Shown: positions 17,323 to 27,077, counted from the stretch's first letter. The stretch is 64,000 nucleotides of DNA from Janthinobacterium violaceinigrum (GCF_009208555.1 NZ_WFLI01000007.1:124001-188000), one strand, 5' to 3'. The notes: generated by a model not told the origin, from the sequence alone. A program made the numbers and translations.

Positions 17323-19230
17323 CTATGCGCCAGCCAGCAGGGCGAGGCGGTACGTGATGAACGAGGCGGCGTAGGCCAGGGCGAACATGTAGCCGGCCAT
17401 CAGCAGCGGATAGCGCCAGCCGCCCGTCTCGCGCTTCACCACGGAGAGGGTCGACAGGCACTGCGGCGCAAACACATACCAGGCCAGCAAGGACAGCGCC
17501 GTGGCCATCGACCACGAATGGGCGATCAGCGGCTCCAGGGTGGAGGCCAGCGCGTCGCCCGTCTGCGACAGCGCATACACGGTGCCCAGGGCGCCGACGG
17601 CCACTTCGCGCGCCGCCATGCCCGGCACCAGCGCGATGCAGATCTGCCAGTTGAAACCGATGGGCGCGAAGATCACTTCCAGGCCGCGCCCCAAGATGCC
17701 GGCCAGGCTGTAGTAGATCGGCGGGTGGACCGCGTTGTCCGGCGCACCGGGGAAGGTGCTGAGGAACCACAGGATGATCATCAGGCTCAGGATGATGGTA
17801 CCGACGCGCGTCAGGAAGATCTTCGCGCGCTCCCACAGGCTGACGGCCAGGTTGCGCAAATGCGGCCAGTGATAGGCCGGCAGTTCCAGCATCAGCGGCT
17901 GGTTGCCGCGCACGCCCATGCTGCGCTTCATGACCCAGGCCACGGCCATGGCCGAGATGATGCCGGCAAAGTACAGCACGAACAGCACCAGGCCTTGCAG
18001 GCTCAGGTAACCCCACACCTGGCGTTCCGGGATGAAGGCGGCGATGATCAGCGCATACACGGGCAGGCGCGCCGAACACGTCATCAGCGGGGCGATCATG
18101 ATGGTCACCAGGCGGTCGCGCGGGTTCTGGATGGTGCGTGCCGCCATCACGCCGGGAATGGCGCAGGCAAAGCTCGACAGCAGCGGAATGAAGGCGCGGC
18201 CCGACAGGCCCACGCCGCCCATCAGGCGGTCCAGCAGGAATGCGGCGCGCGGCAGGTAGCCGCAGTCTTCCAGCGCCAGGATGAAGAAGAACAGGATCAG
18301 GATCTGCGGCAGGAACACCAGCACGCTGCCGACGCCGCCGATGATGCCTTCCACCAGCAAGCTCTTCAGATGACCGTCGGGCATGTTCGCCGTCAGCACG
18401 GCGCCCAGGTGGCCCACGCCATCGGTGATCATTTCCATCGGCGTGGCGGCCCAGGCAAACACGGCCTGGAAAATCAGGAACATCAGCACGGCCAGGATCA
18501 TGGGGCCGACGATGGGGTGCAGCACCACGTCGTCGATCTTTTCCGTCAGGTTGCCACGGTCGCTGGCGTCATTGCTGACGGCGGCCAGGATGCGGCGCAC
18601 TTCGCGCTGGGTTTCCTCGACGGTGACGGCATCGATGGCCGCCAGCGGCTTGGCGTCCACGGCCGGCAGCGGCAGCATGGCGTCGATGGCGTCCAGCAGG
18701 GCTTTTTCGCCATCGTGCTGCACCGCCACGGTTTCCACCACGGGCATGCCCAGTTCCTGCGACAGTTTCACCGTGTCGATCAGCATGCCGCGCTTGCGCG
18801 CCACGTCCGTCATGTTCAGCGCCAGCAGCATGGGCAGGCCCAGGCGCTGGACTTCCAGCACCAGGCGCAAGTTCAGCCGCAGGTTGGTGGCGTCGACCAC
18901 GCAGATGATGGCGTCCGGACGGGGATCGCCGCGGCGCAGGCCCCCCACCACGTCGCGCGTGATGGCTTCATCGGGCGTGGTGGCCGACAGGCTGTAGGCG
19001 CCCGGCAAGTCGAGCACGCGCACGGGCTTGCCCGCGGGCGACGTGAAATGGCCTTCCTTGCGTTCGATGGTCACGCCGGCGTAGTTCGCCACTTTCTGGC
19101 GCGCGCCCGTCAAACGGTTGAACAGGGCGGTCTTGCCGCAGTTCGGATTGCCCAGCAAGGCAATTTGCGGCTGATGCGGCGGCTTGTGCACGCCCGCGTC
19201 GACGATAGTTTCTACAGCACCCATGGTCAT
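17323..19230 (-). CDS. feoB: Ferrous iron transporter FeoB
   Basis: This 635-residue protein has a G-protein domain at the amino end with GNPNCGKT (G1), an ANYAGVT switch (G2), DLPG (G3) and NMTD (G4). A polytopic membrane domain follows with the two gate-like regions. It moves Fe2+ into the cytoplasm. The ATG at 19230 overlaps the feoA stop (ATGA), so the two are translationally coupled; an alternative ATG is six bases inside. It is shorter than the 773-residue E. coli protein, largely at the carboxy end. Confidence 0.96.
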   Translation of the reverse strand: MTMGAVETIVDAGVHKPPHQPQIALLGNPNCGKTALFNRLTGARQKVANYAGVTIERKEGHFTSPAGKPVRVLDLPGAYSLSATTPDEAITRDVVGGLRRGDPRPDAIICVVDATNLRLNLRLVLEVQRLGLPMLLALNMTDVARKRGMLIDTVKLSQELGMPVVETVAVQHDGEKALLDAIDAMLPLPAVDAKPLAAIDAVTVEETQREVRRILAAVSNDASDRGNLTEKIDDVVLHPIVGPMILAVLMFLIFQAVFAWAATPMEMITDGVGHLGAVLTANMPDGHLKSLLVEGIIGGVGSVLVFLPQILILFFFILALEDCGYLPRAAFLLDRLMGGVGLSGRAFIPLLSSFACAIPGVMAARTIQNPRDRLVTIMIAPLMTCSARLPVYALIIAAFIPERQVWGYLSLQGLVLFVLYFAGIISAMAVAWVMKRSMGVRGNQPLMLELPAYHWPHLRNLAVSLWERAKIFLTRVGTIILSLMIILWFLSTFPGAPDNAVHPPIYYSLAGILGRGLEVIFAPIGFNWQICIALVPGMAAREVAVGALGTVYALSQTGDALASTLEPLIAHSWSMATALSLLAWYVFAPQCLSTLSVVKRETGGWRYPLLMAGYMFALAYAASFITYRLALLAGA

Positions 19231-19511
19231 TCCGGTTGAGTCAACGGTTGAATCGCGATCAGCGCCGCTTCGAAGCGGCGCAGGGCGAACGTGGCATTGC
19301 CGACCTTGATGGCCAGCGGGTCGCCGCCAGGAATGCCGCGCTTGAGCATGCGGATGCGTTCGCCAGGAACGAATCCCAGCTCCATCAGGCGGCGGGGCAG
19401 GTCCACGCCGTCCTCCGTCTGTCCTGCCGCGAGGGGCGTGATATGCAACACCGTACCGCTCTGGCCGACTGCCAGCGCATCGAGCGTCATCAAGGGTGGA
19501 ACTAGAGTCAT
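19227..19511 (-). CDS. feoA: Ferrous iron transport protein FeoA
   Basis: This 94-residue SH3-like protein (FeoA fold) has the typical LMELGFVPGERI core and ends by overlapping feoB by four bases. FeoA is a cytoplasmic partner needed for full FeoB activity. I chose the ATG at 19511; a TTG six bases upstream is possible. No strong ribosome-binding site is visible for either, and the gene has a leader of about 150 bases if the TATAAT at 19671-19676 is its promoter. Confidence 0.92.
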   Translation of the reverse strand: MTLVPPLMTLDALAVGQSGTVLHITPLAAGQTEDGVDLPRRLMELGFVPGERIRMLKRGIPGGDPLAIKVGNATFALRRFEAALIAIQPLTQPE

Positions 19512-19597
19512 GAGCAAAATCCGTTCAAATTAAGAACACCGGAGACAAGTTGCCGCGCCAGGCGCAGGGCATTTGCTGCCAGTGTTGTGAGGTAAAA

Positions 19598-19676
19598 CGC
19601 AACTGTTGCGCATTACCGACAAGCGGCCTTTCATTATGTCCAGACGGCGACCGTCCGAGACAATACCAGCATTATA
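19598..19676 (-). promoter_or_regulatory. feoA promoter and leader dyad
   Basis: A perfect TATAAT reads on the minus strand at 19676-19671. Between it and feoA lies the dyad CGCAAC-T-GTTGCG (19598-19610). No good Fur box was found here. The -35 is weak, which suggests activator dependence or a promoter elsewhere. Confidence 0.45.
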
Positions 19677-19816
19677 AACATGAATGCGAATAGTTTTTAT
19701 TTAGCCCGGAGAGTGGCCCCCGTCAAGGGCTGTCTCATTCGCGCACACGGCATAGCGGCGCGGCCGCCGGCGTGCCGCGCCGGGCTGCCAACGGCCGCAC
19801 ACTTGATCAAAATCGC

Positions 19817-19869
19817 TTGCATTGTCCCCCGCTTTGCGCGACAATGAAACGTAATGATAATGATTCTCA
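19817..19869 (+). promoter_or_regulatory. bfd-tonB promoter with Fur box
   Basis: TTGCAT (19817-19822) and GACAAT (19840-19845) are spaced by 17 bp and form a plausible promoter. TGATAAT-G-ATTCTCA at 19855-19869 matches the 7-1-7 Fur box at 14 of 15 defined positions and would cover the start of transcription. This predicts iron repression of bfd and tonB. Confidence 0.8.
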
Positions 19870-19936
19870 TTAAAACACTAGCAATAATGCTTCGCGGCAC
19901 TAGTGCATTTTCATCATCCAGCCAGAAGGTGTATCA

Positions 19937-20152
19937 ATGATTGTATGTGTCTGCAACAACATATCTGATCGTGAAATCCGTCAAGCCGTCGATCTTGGCC
20001 TGTCCAGCATGGCCGAACTGCGCCGCGACCTGGGCGTGGCAACCTGCTGCGGCAAATGCCACACGTGCGCACGGGAAGTGCTGAACGATCACCTGAGCGC
20101 TACCGTAGCGCTGCAAGAAACCGTATTGATGCGAGCTGTACTGACAAACTAA
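19937..20152 (+). CDS. bfd: Bacterioferritin-associated ferredoxin
   Basis: This 71-residue protein carries the four cluster ligands in the Bfd pattern: CVC at residues 4-6 and CCGKC around 38-42. Bfd holds a [2Fe-2S] cluster and passes electrons to bacterioferritin to release stored iron. It lies behind a strong Fur box and directly before tonB, so both should be induced in iron starvation. The bacterioferritin gene itself is 2 kb downstream and separately transcribed. Confidence 0.93.
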   Translation: MIVCVCNNISDREIRQAVDLGLSSMAELRRDLGVATCCGKCHTCAREVLNDHLSATVALQETVLMRAVLTN

Positions 20153-20160
20153 AGAAAGCG

Positions 20161-20871
20161 ATGAACGCCATGACGATGATGCCCCCGCCCGTAACGGTGC
20201 AGGCCGTGCAACAATTTGCCGACTTCGACAAGAAGCGCAACAAGTTCGCGCCGCTGATGGCCATCGTCGTCCTGCACCTCGCCGGGTTCTATGCGATCCA
20301 GAGCGGCTTGCTGAGCAAAGTCGTCACGGCGGCCATGCCGACCATCACCACCATCAGCATCATCGCCCCGCCGGCGCCGCCCAAGCCGCCGACACCGTCC
20401 GTCCCCAAAACCGTGGAACTGAGCGCTCCCATGCCGCGCGCCGTGATCCCGCCGCTGCCGCTGATCGCCGTGGCACCCACGGAACCGACCATCACGCCGC
20501 CGCAGCCGACGCGCGCCGAAGCAGCGCCCGTGGCCACCGCCGCGCCGACCGCGCCATCGACACCGTCGCCCACGCCGCCGGCCCCGTCCACGCCGCGCAC
20601 CGTCAGCAGCGTCGAATACATCAAGGCACCGCAACTGATCTACCCGAATCTGTCGCGCCGCCTGGGCGAGAGCGGCACCGTGGTCTTGCGCATCCTGATC
20701 AATGAAAAGGGCTTGCCCGAGCAAATCCTGATCCACAAATCGACCGGCTACGGCAACCTCGACGAAGCGGGCCGCCAGGCAGCGCAGCGCGCGCTGTTCA
20801 AGCCCATGATCGAAAACGGCAAGCCCGTGCCCGTGTACGTGCTCGTCCCGCTGACCTTCCAACTGAGCTAG
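20161..20871 (+). CDS. tonB: TonB energy transducer
   Basis: This 236-residue protein has a membrane anchor (about residues 28-48), a proline-rich periplasm-spanning stretch (about 65-150, many PP and AP steps) and a TonB carboxy domain (about 155-236, including YPNLSRRLGESGTVVLRIL). It passes proton-motive energy from ExbB/ExbD to outer-membrane receptors. The ATG at 20161 is eight bases after the bfd stop. No exbB/exbD or receptor gene is adjacent, so it relies on partners elsewhere. Confidence 0.94.
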   Translation: MNAMTMMPPPVTVQAVQQFADFDKKRNKFAPLMAIVVLHLAGFYAIQSGLLSKVVTAAMPTITTISIIAPPAPPKPPTPSVPKTVELSAPMPRAVIPPLPLIAVAPTEPTITPPQPTRAEAAPVATAAPTAPSTPSPTPPAPSTPRTVSSVEYIKAPQLIYPNLSRRLGESGTVVLRILINEKGLPEQILIHKSTGYGNLDEAGRQAAQRALFKPMIENGKPVPVYVLVPLTFQLS

Positions 20872-20903
20872 CCTTCCGGCGGCCCTTGCGCCGCTGCCAG
20901 CCC

Positions 20904-20938
20904 GCAAGCATCGCACCGTGTGCCCTGCTTGCTTTTTT
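20904..20938 (+). terminator. tonB terminator
   Basis: GCAAGCA and TGCTTGC form a 7-bp stem with a 15-nt loop, followed by TTTTTT. Confidence 0.75.
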
Positions 20939-20973
20939 GCGCCCTGTTTTTAGTCAAGCGATTTGCTTGTTTC

Positions 20974-21016
20974 AGTCTGCCAGCCTACATCCCCGGGCCA
21001 GGCAGACTTTTTTTTG
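20974..21016 (+). terminator. Second terminator downstream of tonB
   Basis: AGTCTGCC (20974-20981) and GGCAGACT (21001-21008) can pair across a 19-nt loop and are followed by a run of nine T. It would catch read-through from the first hairpin. Confidence 0.6.
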
Positions 21017-21024
21017 TCCGCAAT

Positions 21025-21089
21025 GGGGGTCAGACCCTCAACACCGCCAACGCCAAGCTCAGCGCCAACGTCGCCGGGGGTCTGACCCC
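21025..21089. repeat. GGGGTCAGACCC inverted-repeat pair (REP-like)
   Basis: GGGGGTCAGACCC (21025-21037) and GGGGGTCTGACCCC (21076-21089) are inverted copies of one near-palindrome, separated by 38 bp. They lie between the tonB terminators and the convergent hydroxylase gene. The layout matches paired REP-type elements (BIME-like). Confidence 0.7.
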
Positions 21090-21093
21090 AGCC

Positions 21094-21774
21094 TCACATC
21101 TCCGCCCACATCCGCAGCAGGTTGTGATAATGCCCCGTCAAGCCCACGGTCGCCGGCGAATCGCCGTGCTCGCCGCGCACGCTCTGGATGTTCTGGTCGA
21201 GCTCGAACAGCATGCTGCGCTTCCAATCCTCGCGCACCATGCTTTGCGTCCACAGGAAAGAGCAGATGCGCTCGCCGCTGGTGACGGGCAGCACTTGATG
21301 CACGCTGCTCGACGGATACACGATCACGTCGCCCGCCGGCAGTTTCACTTCATGCGTGCCGTAGGAATCGACCACCACCAGCTCGCCGCCTTCGTATTCG
21401 TCCGGTTCGCTGAGGAACACGGTCGACGAGACGTCGGCGCGCATCGACTGCATGCCGTTTTTCGGCGTGCGGATGGCGCCGTCGATATGCAAGCCATAAT
21501 GCTCGCCGCCCGCATAGCTGTTGAAGAACGGCGGCAGGATGCGCAGCGGCAGCACGGCCGAAAAGAACAGCGGATTGGCCATCAGCGCGCGGCTGACGAT
21601 CTCGCCCAATTCCAGCGCCAGCGGCGAGCCCTCGGCCAGCTGGCGGTTGCGCTTGACCTGCGCCCCTTGCGCCCCGACGCTGGCGCGCCCATCGACCCAG
21701 TCCGTCTGCGCCAGGCGCTGGCGAAACTGCGTCACCTGTTCCGGCGTCAGCACGCCGGGTATATGCAGCATCAT
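21094..21774 (-). CDS. piuC: PiuC-type Fe2+-dependent 2-oxoglutarate hydroxylase
   Basis: This 226-residue PKHD-type hydroxylase shows the iron ligands H and D in YGLHIDGAI, a second His in [10 protein letters not shown], and the 2-oxoglutarate-contact Arg in GERICSFLW. PiuC/YbiX proteins sit near siderophore receptors and iron genes and may modify an iron-uptake component; the substrate is unknown. Placement between tonB and bfr supports an iron link. The start is one of two adjacent ATGs; 21774 is given. Confidence 0.9.
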   Translation of the reverse strand: MMLHIPGVLTPEQVTQFRQRLAQTDWVDGRASVGAQGAQVKRNRQLAEGSPLALELGEIVSRALMANPLFFSAVLPLRILPPFFNSYAGGEHYGLHIDGAIRTPKNGMQSMRADVSSTVFLSEPDEYEGGELVVVDSYGTHEVKLPAGDVIVYPSSSVHQVLPVTSGERICSFLWTQSMVREDWKRSMLFELDQNIQSVRGEHGDSPATVGLTGHYHNLLRMWAEM

Positions 21775-22196
21775 CTTGCTTTCCTTTATCGTGAAATTCC
21801 CCCGCTGATTATCGCATCGCCACCGGCGGCCAAGAATACATAAAGGCAAGAATGGCGCAAACATTGCGCGCCGTTTTCACACGACCATACCGGCGTGCCG
21901 GCCATCCCCACAAGACGGCATGAACGCGAATGAGAATGGCCTTCATTTTCCTTGACAAATAAAAAACGGAAAAATGTGGCAATCCATTTGAGAATGGGTT
22001 TTATTCGCACGATATTTACGTTAAAAAGACGGAAAAATGCCGTTTACCGCCCGAAATTGCCCATATTTTGCGCTATCATGCGGGCATAGCGAGACCGGCA
22101 ACATGCGCGCCACCAGGCAGCCCTTCGCCACCCGGCCGTGGCCGCCAGCAGCCTCCGGTTTCATCATCGAACGCGACACAGAACAAAGGAAATCCC
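21775..22196. promoter_or_regulatory. Divergent region piuC / bfr with Fur-like half-sites
   Basis: This 422-bp spacer contains two TGAGAATGG half-sites (21931-21939 and 21989-21997). The first sits in ATGAGAATGGCCTTCATTTT, a degraded Fur-type dyad. A TTGACA is at 21952-21957 without a convincing -10. AAAGGA precedes the bfr ATG. No gene was found in the gap. Confidence 0.45.
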
Positions 22197-22673
22197 ATGA
22201 AGGGCGATAAAGAAGTCATCCGCATGCTCAACGCACAGCTCACCAACGAACTGTCGGCCATCAACCAGTACTTCCTGCATGCACGCATGTACAAGCACTG
22301 GGGCCTGGAAAAGCTGGGCAAGAAGGAATACGAAGAATCGATCGGCGAAATGAAACACGCCGACAAGCTGATCGACCGCATCCTGATGCTCGACGGCCTG
22401 CCTAACCTGCAAGCGCTGCACAAGCTGCTGATCGGCGAGAACACGCCGGAAATGCTGGAATGCGACTTGAAGCTGGAACGCGCCGCGCACGCCACCGTCA
22501 AGGAAGGCATCGCCATCAGCGAAAAAGCGGGCGATTACGTCTCGCGCGACCTGTTCCTGATGATCCTGGAAGACACGGAAGAGCATATCGACTGGCTCGA
22601 AACGCAGATCGACCTGATCGCCAAGATCGGCATCCAGAACTACCTGCAGAGCCAGATGGCGATTGAAGAGTAA
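22197..22673 (+). CDS. bfr: Bacterioferritin
   Basis: This 158-residue 24-mer iron-storage protein has ferroxidase ligands E18, E51, H54, E94 and H130, and haem ligand M52. The sixth expected ligand, E127 in E. coli, is Thr here (sequence EDTEEHIDW), with Glu at 128 and 129. The ATG at 22197 follows AAAGGA; the longer upstream frame is not protein-like. Its release partner Bfd is encoded 2 kb upstream. Confidence 0.95.
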   Translation: MKGDKEVIRMLNAQLTNELSAINQYFLHARMYKHWGLEKLGKKEYEESIGEMKHADKLIDRILMLDGLPNLQALHKLLIGENTPEMLECDLKLERAAHATVKEGIAISEKAGDYVSRDLFLMILEDTEEHIDWLETQIDLIAKIGIQNYLQSQMAIEE

Positions 22674-22696
22674 TTTTTCTTCGATGCAGATAAAAA

Positions 22697-22719
22697 AACC
22701 GGCAATTGCCGGTTTTTTT
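22697..22719. terminator. Bidirectional terminator bfr / GST
   Basis: AACCGGC and GCCGGTT flank AATT, forming a perfect palindrome with A and T runs on both sides. It serves the convergent bfr and GST genes. Confidence 0.88.
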
Positions 22720-22731
22720 ACGTCCGTGCCT

Positions 22732-23346
22732 TTATTGCGGCACCGTGTCCTTGAACGATTGCCGCTCGGACAGCTTGTCGAACAGACGCGCGAGCGCGGG
22801 GTGATCGGCGCGCCAGTCGATTTCCGGGAAGCGGAAGCTGAGCCAGCCCAGGGTGCAGCCCACGGCCACGTCGGCCAGGGTGTAGTTCTTGCCGGCGCAA
22901 TACGCGCTCTCGCCCAGGCGCGCTTCGAGCGCCGCCAGGCCCAGGGTGATCTTGTCGAGCTGGCGCGCGATCCAGGCGGCGCTTTGCTGCTCGGGCGGAC
23001 GCTGCGTGCGCTCCAGGCGCACCAGCACGCCCGCATCGAGGATGCCGTCGGCCAACGCTTCCCAGTTCTTGATGTCGGCCCGCTCGCGGCCATTGCCGCC
23101 GGCCGGCAGCAGCTTGCACACGGGCGTGAGCGTGTCGAGGTATTCGACGATGACTTTCGAATCGATCAAGGTGCTGCCATCCTCCATCACCAGGCAGGGC
23201 ACCTTGCCCAGCGGATTGGCCTGGGCGATGCGGGTTTCCGGCACCCACACGTTTTCCAGCTCGAAGACATAGTCGAGCTTTTTTTCCGCCAGCACGATAC
23301 GGGCTTTGCGGACATACGGGCTGGCGAGGGAACCGATCAGTTTCAT
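22732..23346 (-). CDS. Glutathione S-transferase family protein (2)
   Basis: This 204-residue GST begins MKLIGSLASPYVRKARIVL, with the SPYVRK active-site turn, then NPLGKVPCLV (cis-Pro) and the helical carboxy domain. It resembles the YibF-like group. The substrate cannot be told. The start at 23346 is chosen because the family begins with this strand; the longer upstream frame is non-coding. It is convergent with bfr and divergent from purB. Confidence 0.9.
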   Translation of the reverse strand: MKLIGSLASPYVRKARIVLAEKKLDYVFELENVWVPETRIAQANPLGKVPCLVMEDGSTLIDSKVIVEYLDTLTPVCKLLPAGGNGRERADIKNWEALADGILDAGVLVRLERTQRPPEQQSAAWIARQLDKITLGLAALEARLGESAYCAGKNYTLADVAVGCTLGWLSFRFPEIDWRADHPALARLFDKLSERQSFKDTVPQ

Positions 23347-23608
23347 AGGTACTTTAAGGTAAAGGAGCAGCAAGCAGTATAGCATCGGCGGCAGCGGCAT
23401 TTGGCAGCGCGCGCCCGGCGCCCGGCACGGTGTGGCAGGCACGCCGCATCGGGGCCCGATTCGGCCGGAATGGGGGCCATCAGCAGCCAACGGACGGCTA
23501 ACCAGCGGCCAGCGGTGGTAAAATCGCCCTTTACTGTGGCGCCGTCAGTGTTGCTGTATTGCAATAGCCCTGCCCTCCCCGCGCGCCACACGCCAACCGT
23601 TTCTTTAA

Positions 23609-25003
<1,395 letters not shown>

Positions 25004-25038
25004 GCGACCAGCACTCCCCGGATCACGCCGATCCGCTG

Positions 25039-25083
25039 CCGCGGGGCGGCCAGCACACAAATGCTGGCCGCCCCGCGGTTTTT
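25039..25083 (+). terminator. purB terminator
   Basis: A perfect 17-bp stem (25039-25055 with 25062-25078) closes a 6-nt loop and is followed by TTTTT. It is the strongest hairpin terminator in the window. Confidence 0.92.
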
Positions 25084-25191
25084 CCGGCAGTCTTTCTTGT
25101 AGAATCTCCAGCACGCAGCGCAATTTGCTTTTCTTTGGTATATTAGGCCGAACTAGTCCTAATGCGTACTACTTTCAAGAAAGCCCCGCCG

Positions 25192-25716
25192 ATGCAACGC
25201 TACACCACCACCGCCATCATCCTGCACTGGCTGACCGCCCTGCTGATCATCAGCGCCTTTGTCATGGGCCTGGTCATGACGGACATTCCCGGCCTGACGC
25301 CCACCAAGCTCAAATATTTCTCCTGGCACAAATGGCTGGGCGTGACCGTGCTGGCCATCGCCGCCATCCGCCTGCTGTGGCGCAAGGCCAACGTGCCCCC
25401 ACCGCACCCGGCCAGCATGGTTGCCTGGCAAAAGAAGGCGGCCGACGCCATGCACGTGCTGCTGTACATCCTGATCTTCGCCGTACCCATCTCCGGCTAC
25501 CTGTACACCCTGGCCGCCGGCGTGCCGGTGGTGTACCTGGGCCTGTTCCAGCTGCCCGTCATCATGGCGCCGAACCCGGAACTTAAGCCGCTTTTAAAAG
25601 AAATTCATTATGTTCTGAACATGACGATGGCCGCCGCCGTGGCCGCCCATGTGCTGGCGGCGCTGAAGCACCAGTTCATCGACCGCGACGGCGTGCTCAA
25701 GCGCATGCTGCCGTAA
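25192..25716 (+). CDS. Cytochrome b561
   Basis: This roughly 174-residue four-helix membrane cytochrome has conserved His residues in LHWLTALLI, SWHKWLG, a C-terminal half His (HYVLN) and AAHVLAALKHQF that bind two haems b. It passes electrons between the quinone pool and periplasmic partners. I prefer the ATG at 25192 (MQRYTTT), which matches the usual family start; an in-frame ATG at 25162 adds ten residues. It lies directly before two yceI genes, a common grouping. Confidence 0.92.
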   Translation: MQRYTTTAIILHWLTALLIISAFVMGLVMTDIPGLTPTKLKYFSWHKWLGVTVLAIAAIRLLWRKANVPPPHPASMVAWQKKAADAMHVLLYILIFAVPISGYLYTLAAGVPVVYLGLFQLPVIMAPNPELKPLLKEIHYVLNMTMAAAVAAHVLAALKHQFIDRDGVLKRMLP

Positions 25717-25758
25717 CACCGACTTCCCCTTGCTCACTGAAACTCCAGGAAAAATAAG

Positions 25759-26313
25759 ATGAAAACCACCCAACGCATCGTCCTCGCTTCCCTGCTGGGC
25801 CTGTCCGTGGCCGCCACCGCCGCCACCTTGCTGAAAGTCGATCCCGCCAAGACCAGCGTGTCGGCCGTGTTCAAGCAAATGAACGTGCCCGTGGAAGCGA
25901 AGTTCAAGAAATTCAATATCGCCATCGATTACAACCCGGCCACACCGGACGCCTCGAAAGCGTCGGTGGAAATCGAGACGGCCAGCATCGATATCGGCGA
26001 CCCGGAATACAACAAGGAAGTGGCCAAGAAAGAATGGTTCAACGCGGCCCAGTTCCCGAAAGCCACGTTTGTCTCGAGCAGCATCAAGGCCGCCGGTGCG
26101 GGCAAGCTGACGGTATCGGGCAAGCTGAGCATCAAAGGCAAGACCACCGACGTGACCTTCCCCCTGACGGTGAAAGCCGATGGCGGCAAATATGCATTTG
26201 ACGGCGCCCTGCCCATCAAGCGCCTGACCTACAACATCGGCGAAGGCGAGTGGAAGGACACGAGCATGGTTGCCGATGAGGTCACGATCAAGTTCCACGT
26301 TTCGGCTCAGTAA
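25759..26313 (+). CDS. YceI-family periplasmic protein (1)
   Basis: This 184-residue protein has a signal peptide (cleavage likely after SVAATA, about residue 21) and a single YceI lipocalin-like barrel. YceI proteins bind long isoprenoid chains such as octaprenyl compounds. Its position 42 bp after cytochrome b561 suggests a shared job in quinone-linked periplasmic redox chemistry; that is inference. A hairpin repeat of family A follows the stop. Confidence 0.9.
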   Translation: MKTTQRIVLASLLGLSVAATAATLLKVDPAKTSVSAVFKQMNVPVEAKFKKFNIAIDYNPATPDASKASVEIETASIDIGDPEYNKEVAKKEWFNAAQFPKATFVSSSIKAAGAGKLTVSGKLSIKGKTTDVTFPLTVKADGGKYAFDGALPIKRLTYNIGEGEWKDTSMVADEVTIKFHVSAQ

Positions 26314-26316
26314 CGC

Positions 26317-26406
26317 CTGAGAAAACGTCCTTGACTGCGTTGCTCTTGCCTCGTCGTACTATTCGTACTGCCTTCGGCAAGGCGCCTTGTCCTGAACGTT
26401 TTTCAG
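26317..26406. repeat. Hairpin repeat family A, copy 1
   Basis: This 90-bp element begins CTGAGAAAACGT and ends ACGTTTTTCAG, so its ends are inverted repeats. The core CGTACTGCCTTCGGCA and flanking CCTCGTCGTAC are shared with a second copy at 34636-34724. It fills most of the gap between the two yceI genes and could also act as an RNA hairpin. Confidence 0.8.
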
Positions 26407-26445
26407 ACGTTAGCAAAAACAACCCCACAACCCTTTAGGATCTGC

Positions 26446-27021
26446 ATGAAATTTTCGCACTTGATGATCGCCGTGCTGGCAGCCGCCGGTGCCGGTTCGG
26501 CCATGGCCGCTACCGACACCTACAACCTCGACCCGACGCACACCTTCCCCAGCTTCGAAGCCGATCACATGGGCATGTCCGTGTGGCGTGGCAAGTTCAA
26601 CAAGACCAAGGGCACGGTCTCCCTGGACCGCGCCGCCAAGACGGGCAGCCTGGACCTGGTCATCGATGCCGATTCGATCGACTTCGGCCTCGATGCCATG
26701 AACACGCACGCGAAAAAAGCGGACATGTTCAACGTCGAGAAATTCCCGCAAATCACCTACAAGAGCACATCGCTCAAGTTCAACGGTGAACAGCTGGTGG
26801 AAGTGGACGGCGAACTGACCCTGCTGGGCGTGACCAAGCCCGTCAAGCTGAACGTGAGCAAGTTCAAGTGCATCATGCACCCGCGCTACAAGCGCGAAGT
26901 GTGCGGCGCCGATGCCAGCGCGGAATTCAAGCGCAGCGACTTTGGCCTGAACTACGGCATGCCGGCGTTCTCGCCGGAAGTCAAGCTGGCCATCCAGGTG
27001 GAAGCGATCAAGGCCGATTAA
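26446..27021 (+). CDS. YceI-family periplasmic protein (2)
   Basis: This 191-residue protein has a signal peptide (MKFSHLMIAVLAAAGAGSAMA) and a YceI barrel starting TDTYNLDPTHTFPSFEADHMG, which matches the E. coli-like subfamily better than its neighbour does. The two are not recent duplicates. A hairpin terminator at 27042-27077 closes the cluster. Confidence 0.92.
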   Translation: MKFSHLMIAVLAAAGAGSAMAATDTYNLDPTHTFPSFEADHMGMSVWRGKFNKTKGTVSLDRAAKTGSLDLVIDADSIDFGLDAMNTHAKKADMFNVEKFPQITYKSTSLKFNGEQLVEVDGELTLLGVTKPVKLNVSKFKCIMHPRYKREVCGADASAEFKRSDFGLNYGMPAFSPEVKLAIQVEAIKAD

Positions 27022-27041
27022 ACACCGTCTTGCCGCATGAC

Positions 27042-27077
27042 AAGCCCGCCTCGCTGCCCGCAGCCAGGCGGGCTTTT
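27042..27077 (+). terminator. Terminator after the yceI cluster
   Basis: AAGCCCGCCT and AGGCGGGCTT form a 10-bp stem with a 14-nt loop, ending in TTTT. Confidence 0.8.

Noticed and set aside
19667-19690. Fur box upstream of feoA (GAATGCGAATAG region)
   Set aside because: The match to the 7-1-7 or 19-bp consensus is too poor to call, in contrast to the clear box at 19855-19869.
19697-19900. A 67-codon minus-strand frame over the bfd promoter
   Set aside because: It covers the Fur box and promoter, has no ribosome site, and its composition is not protein-like.
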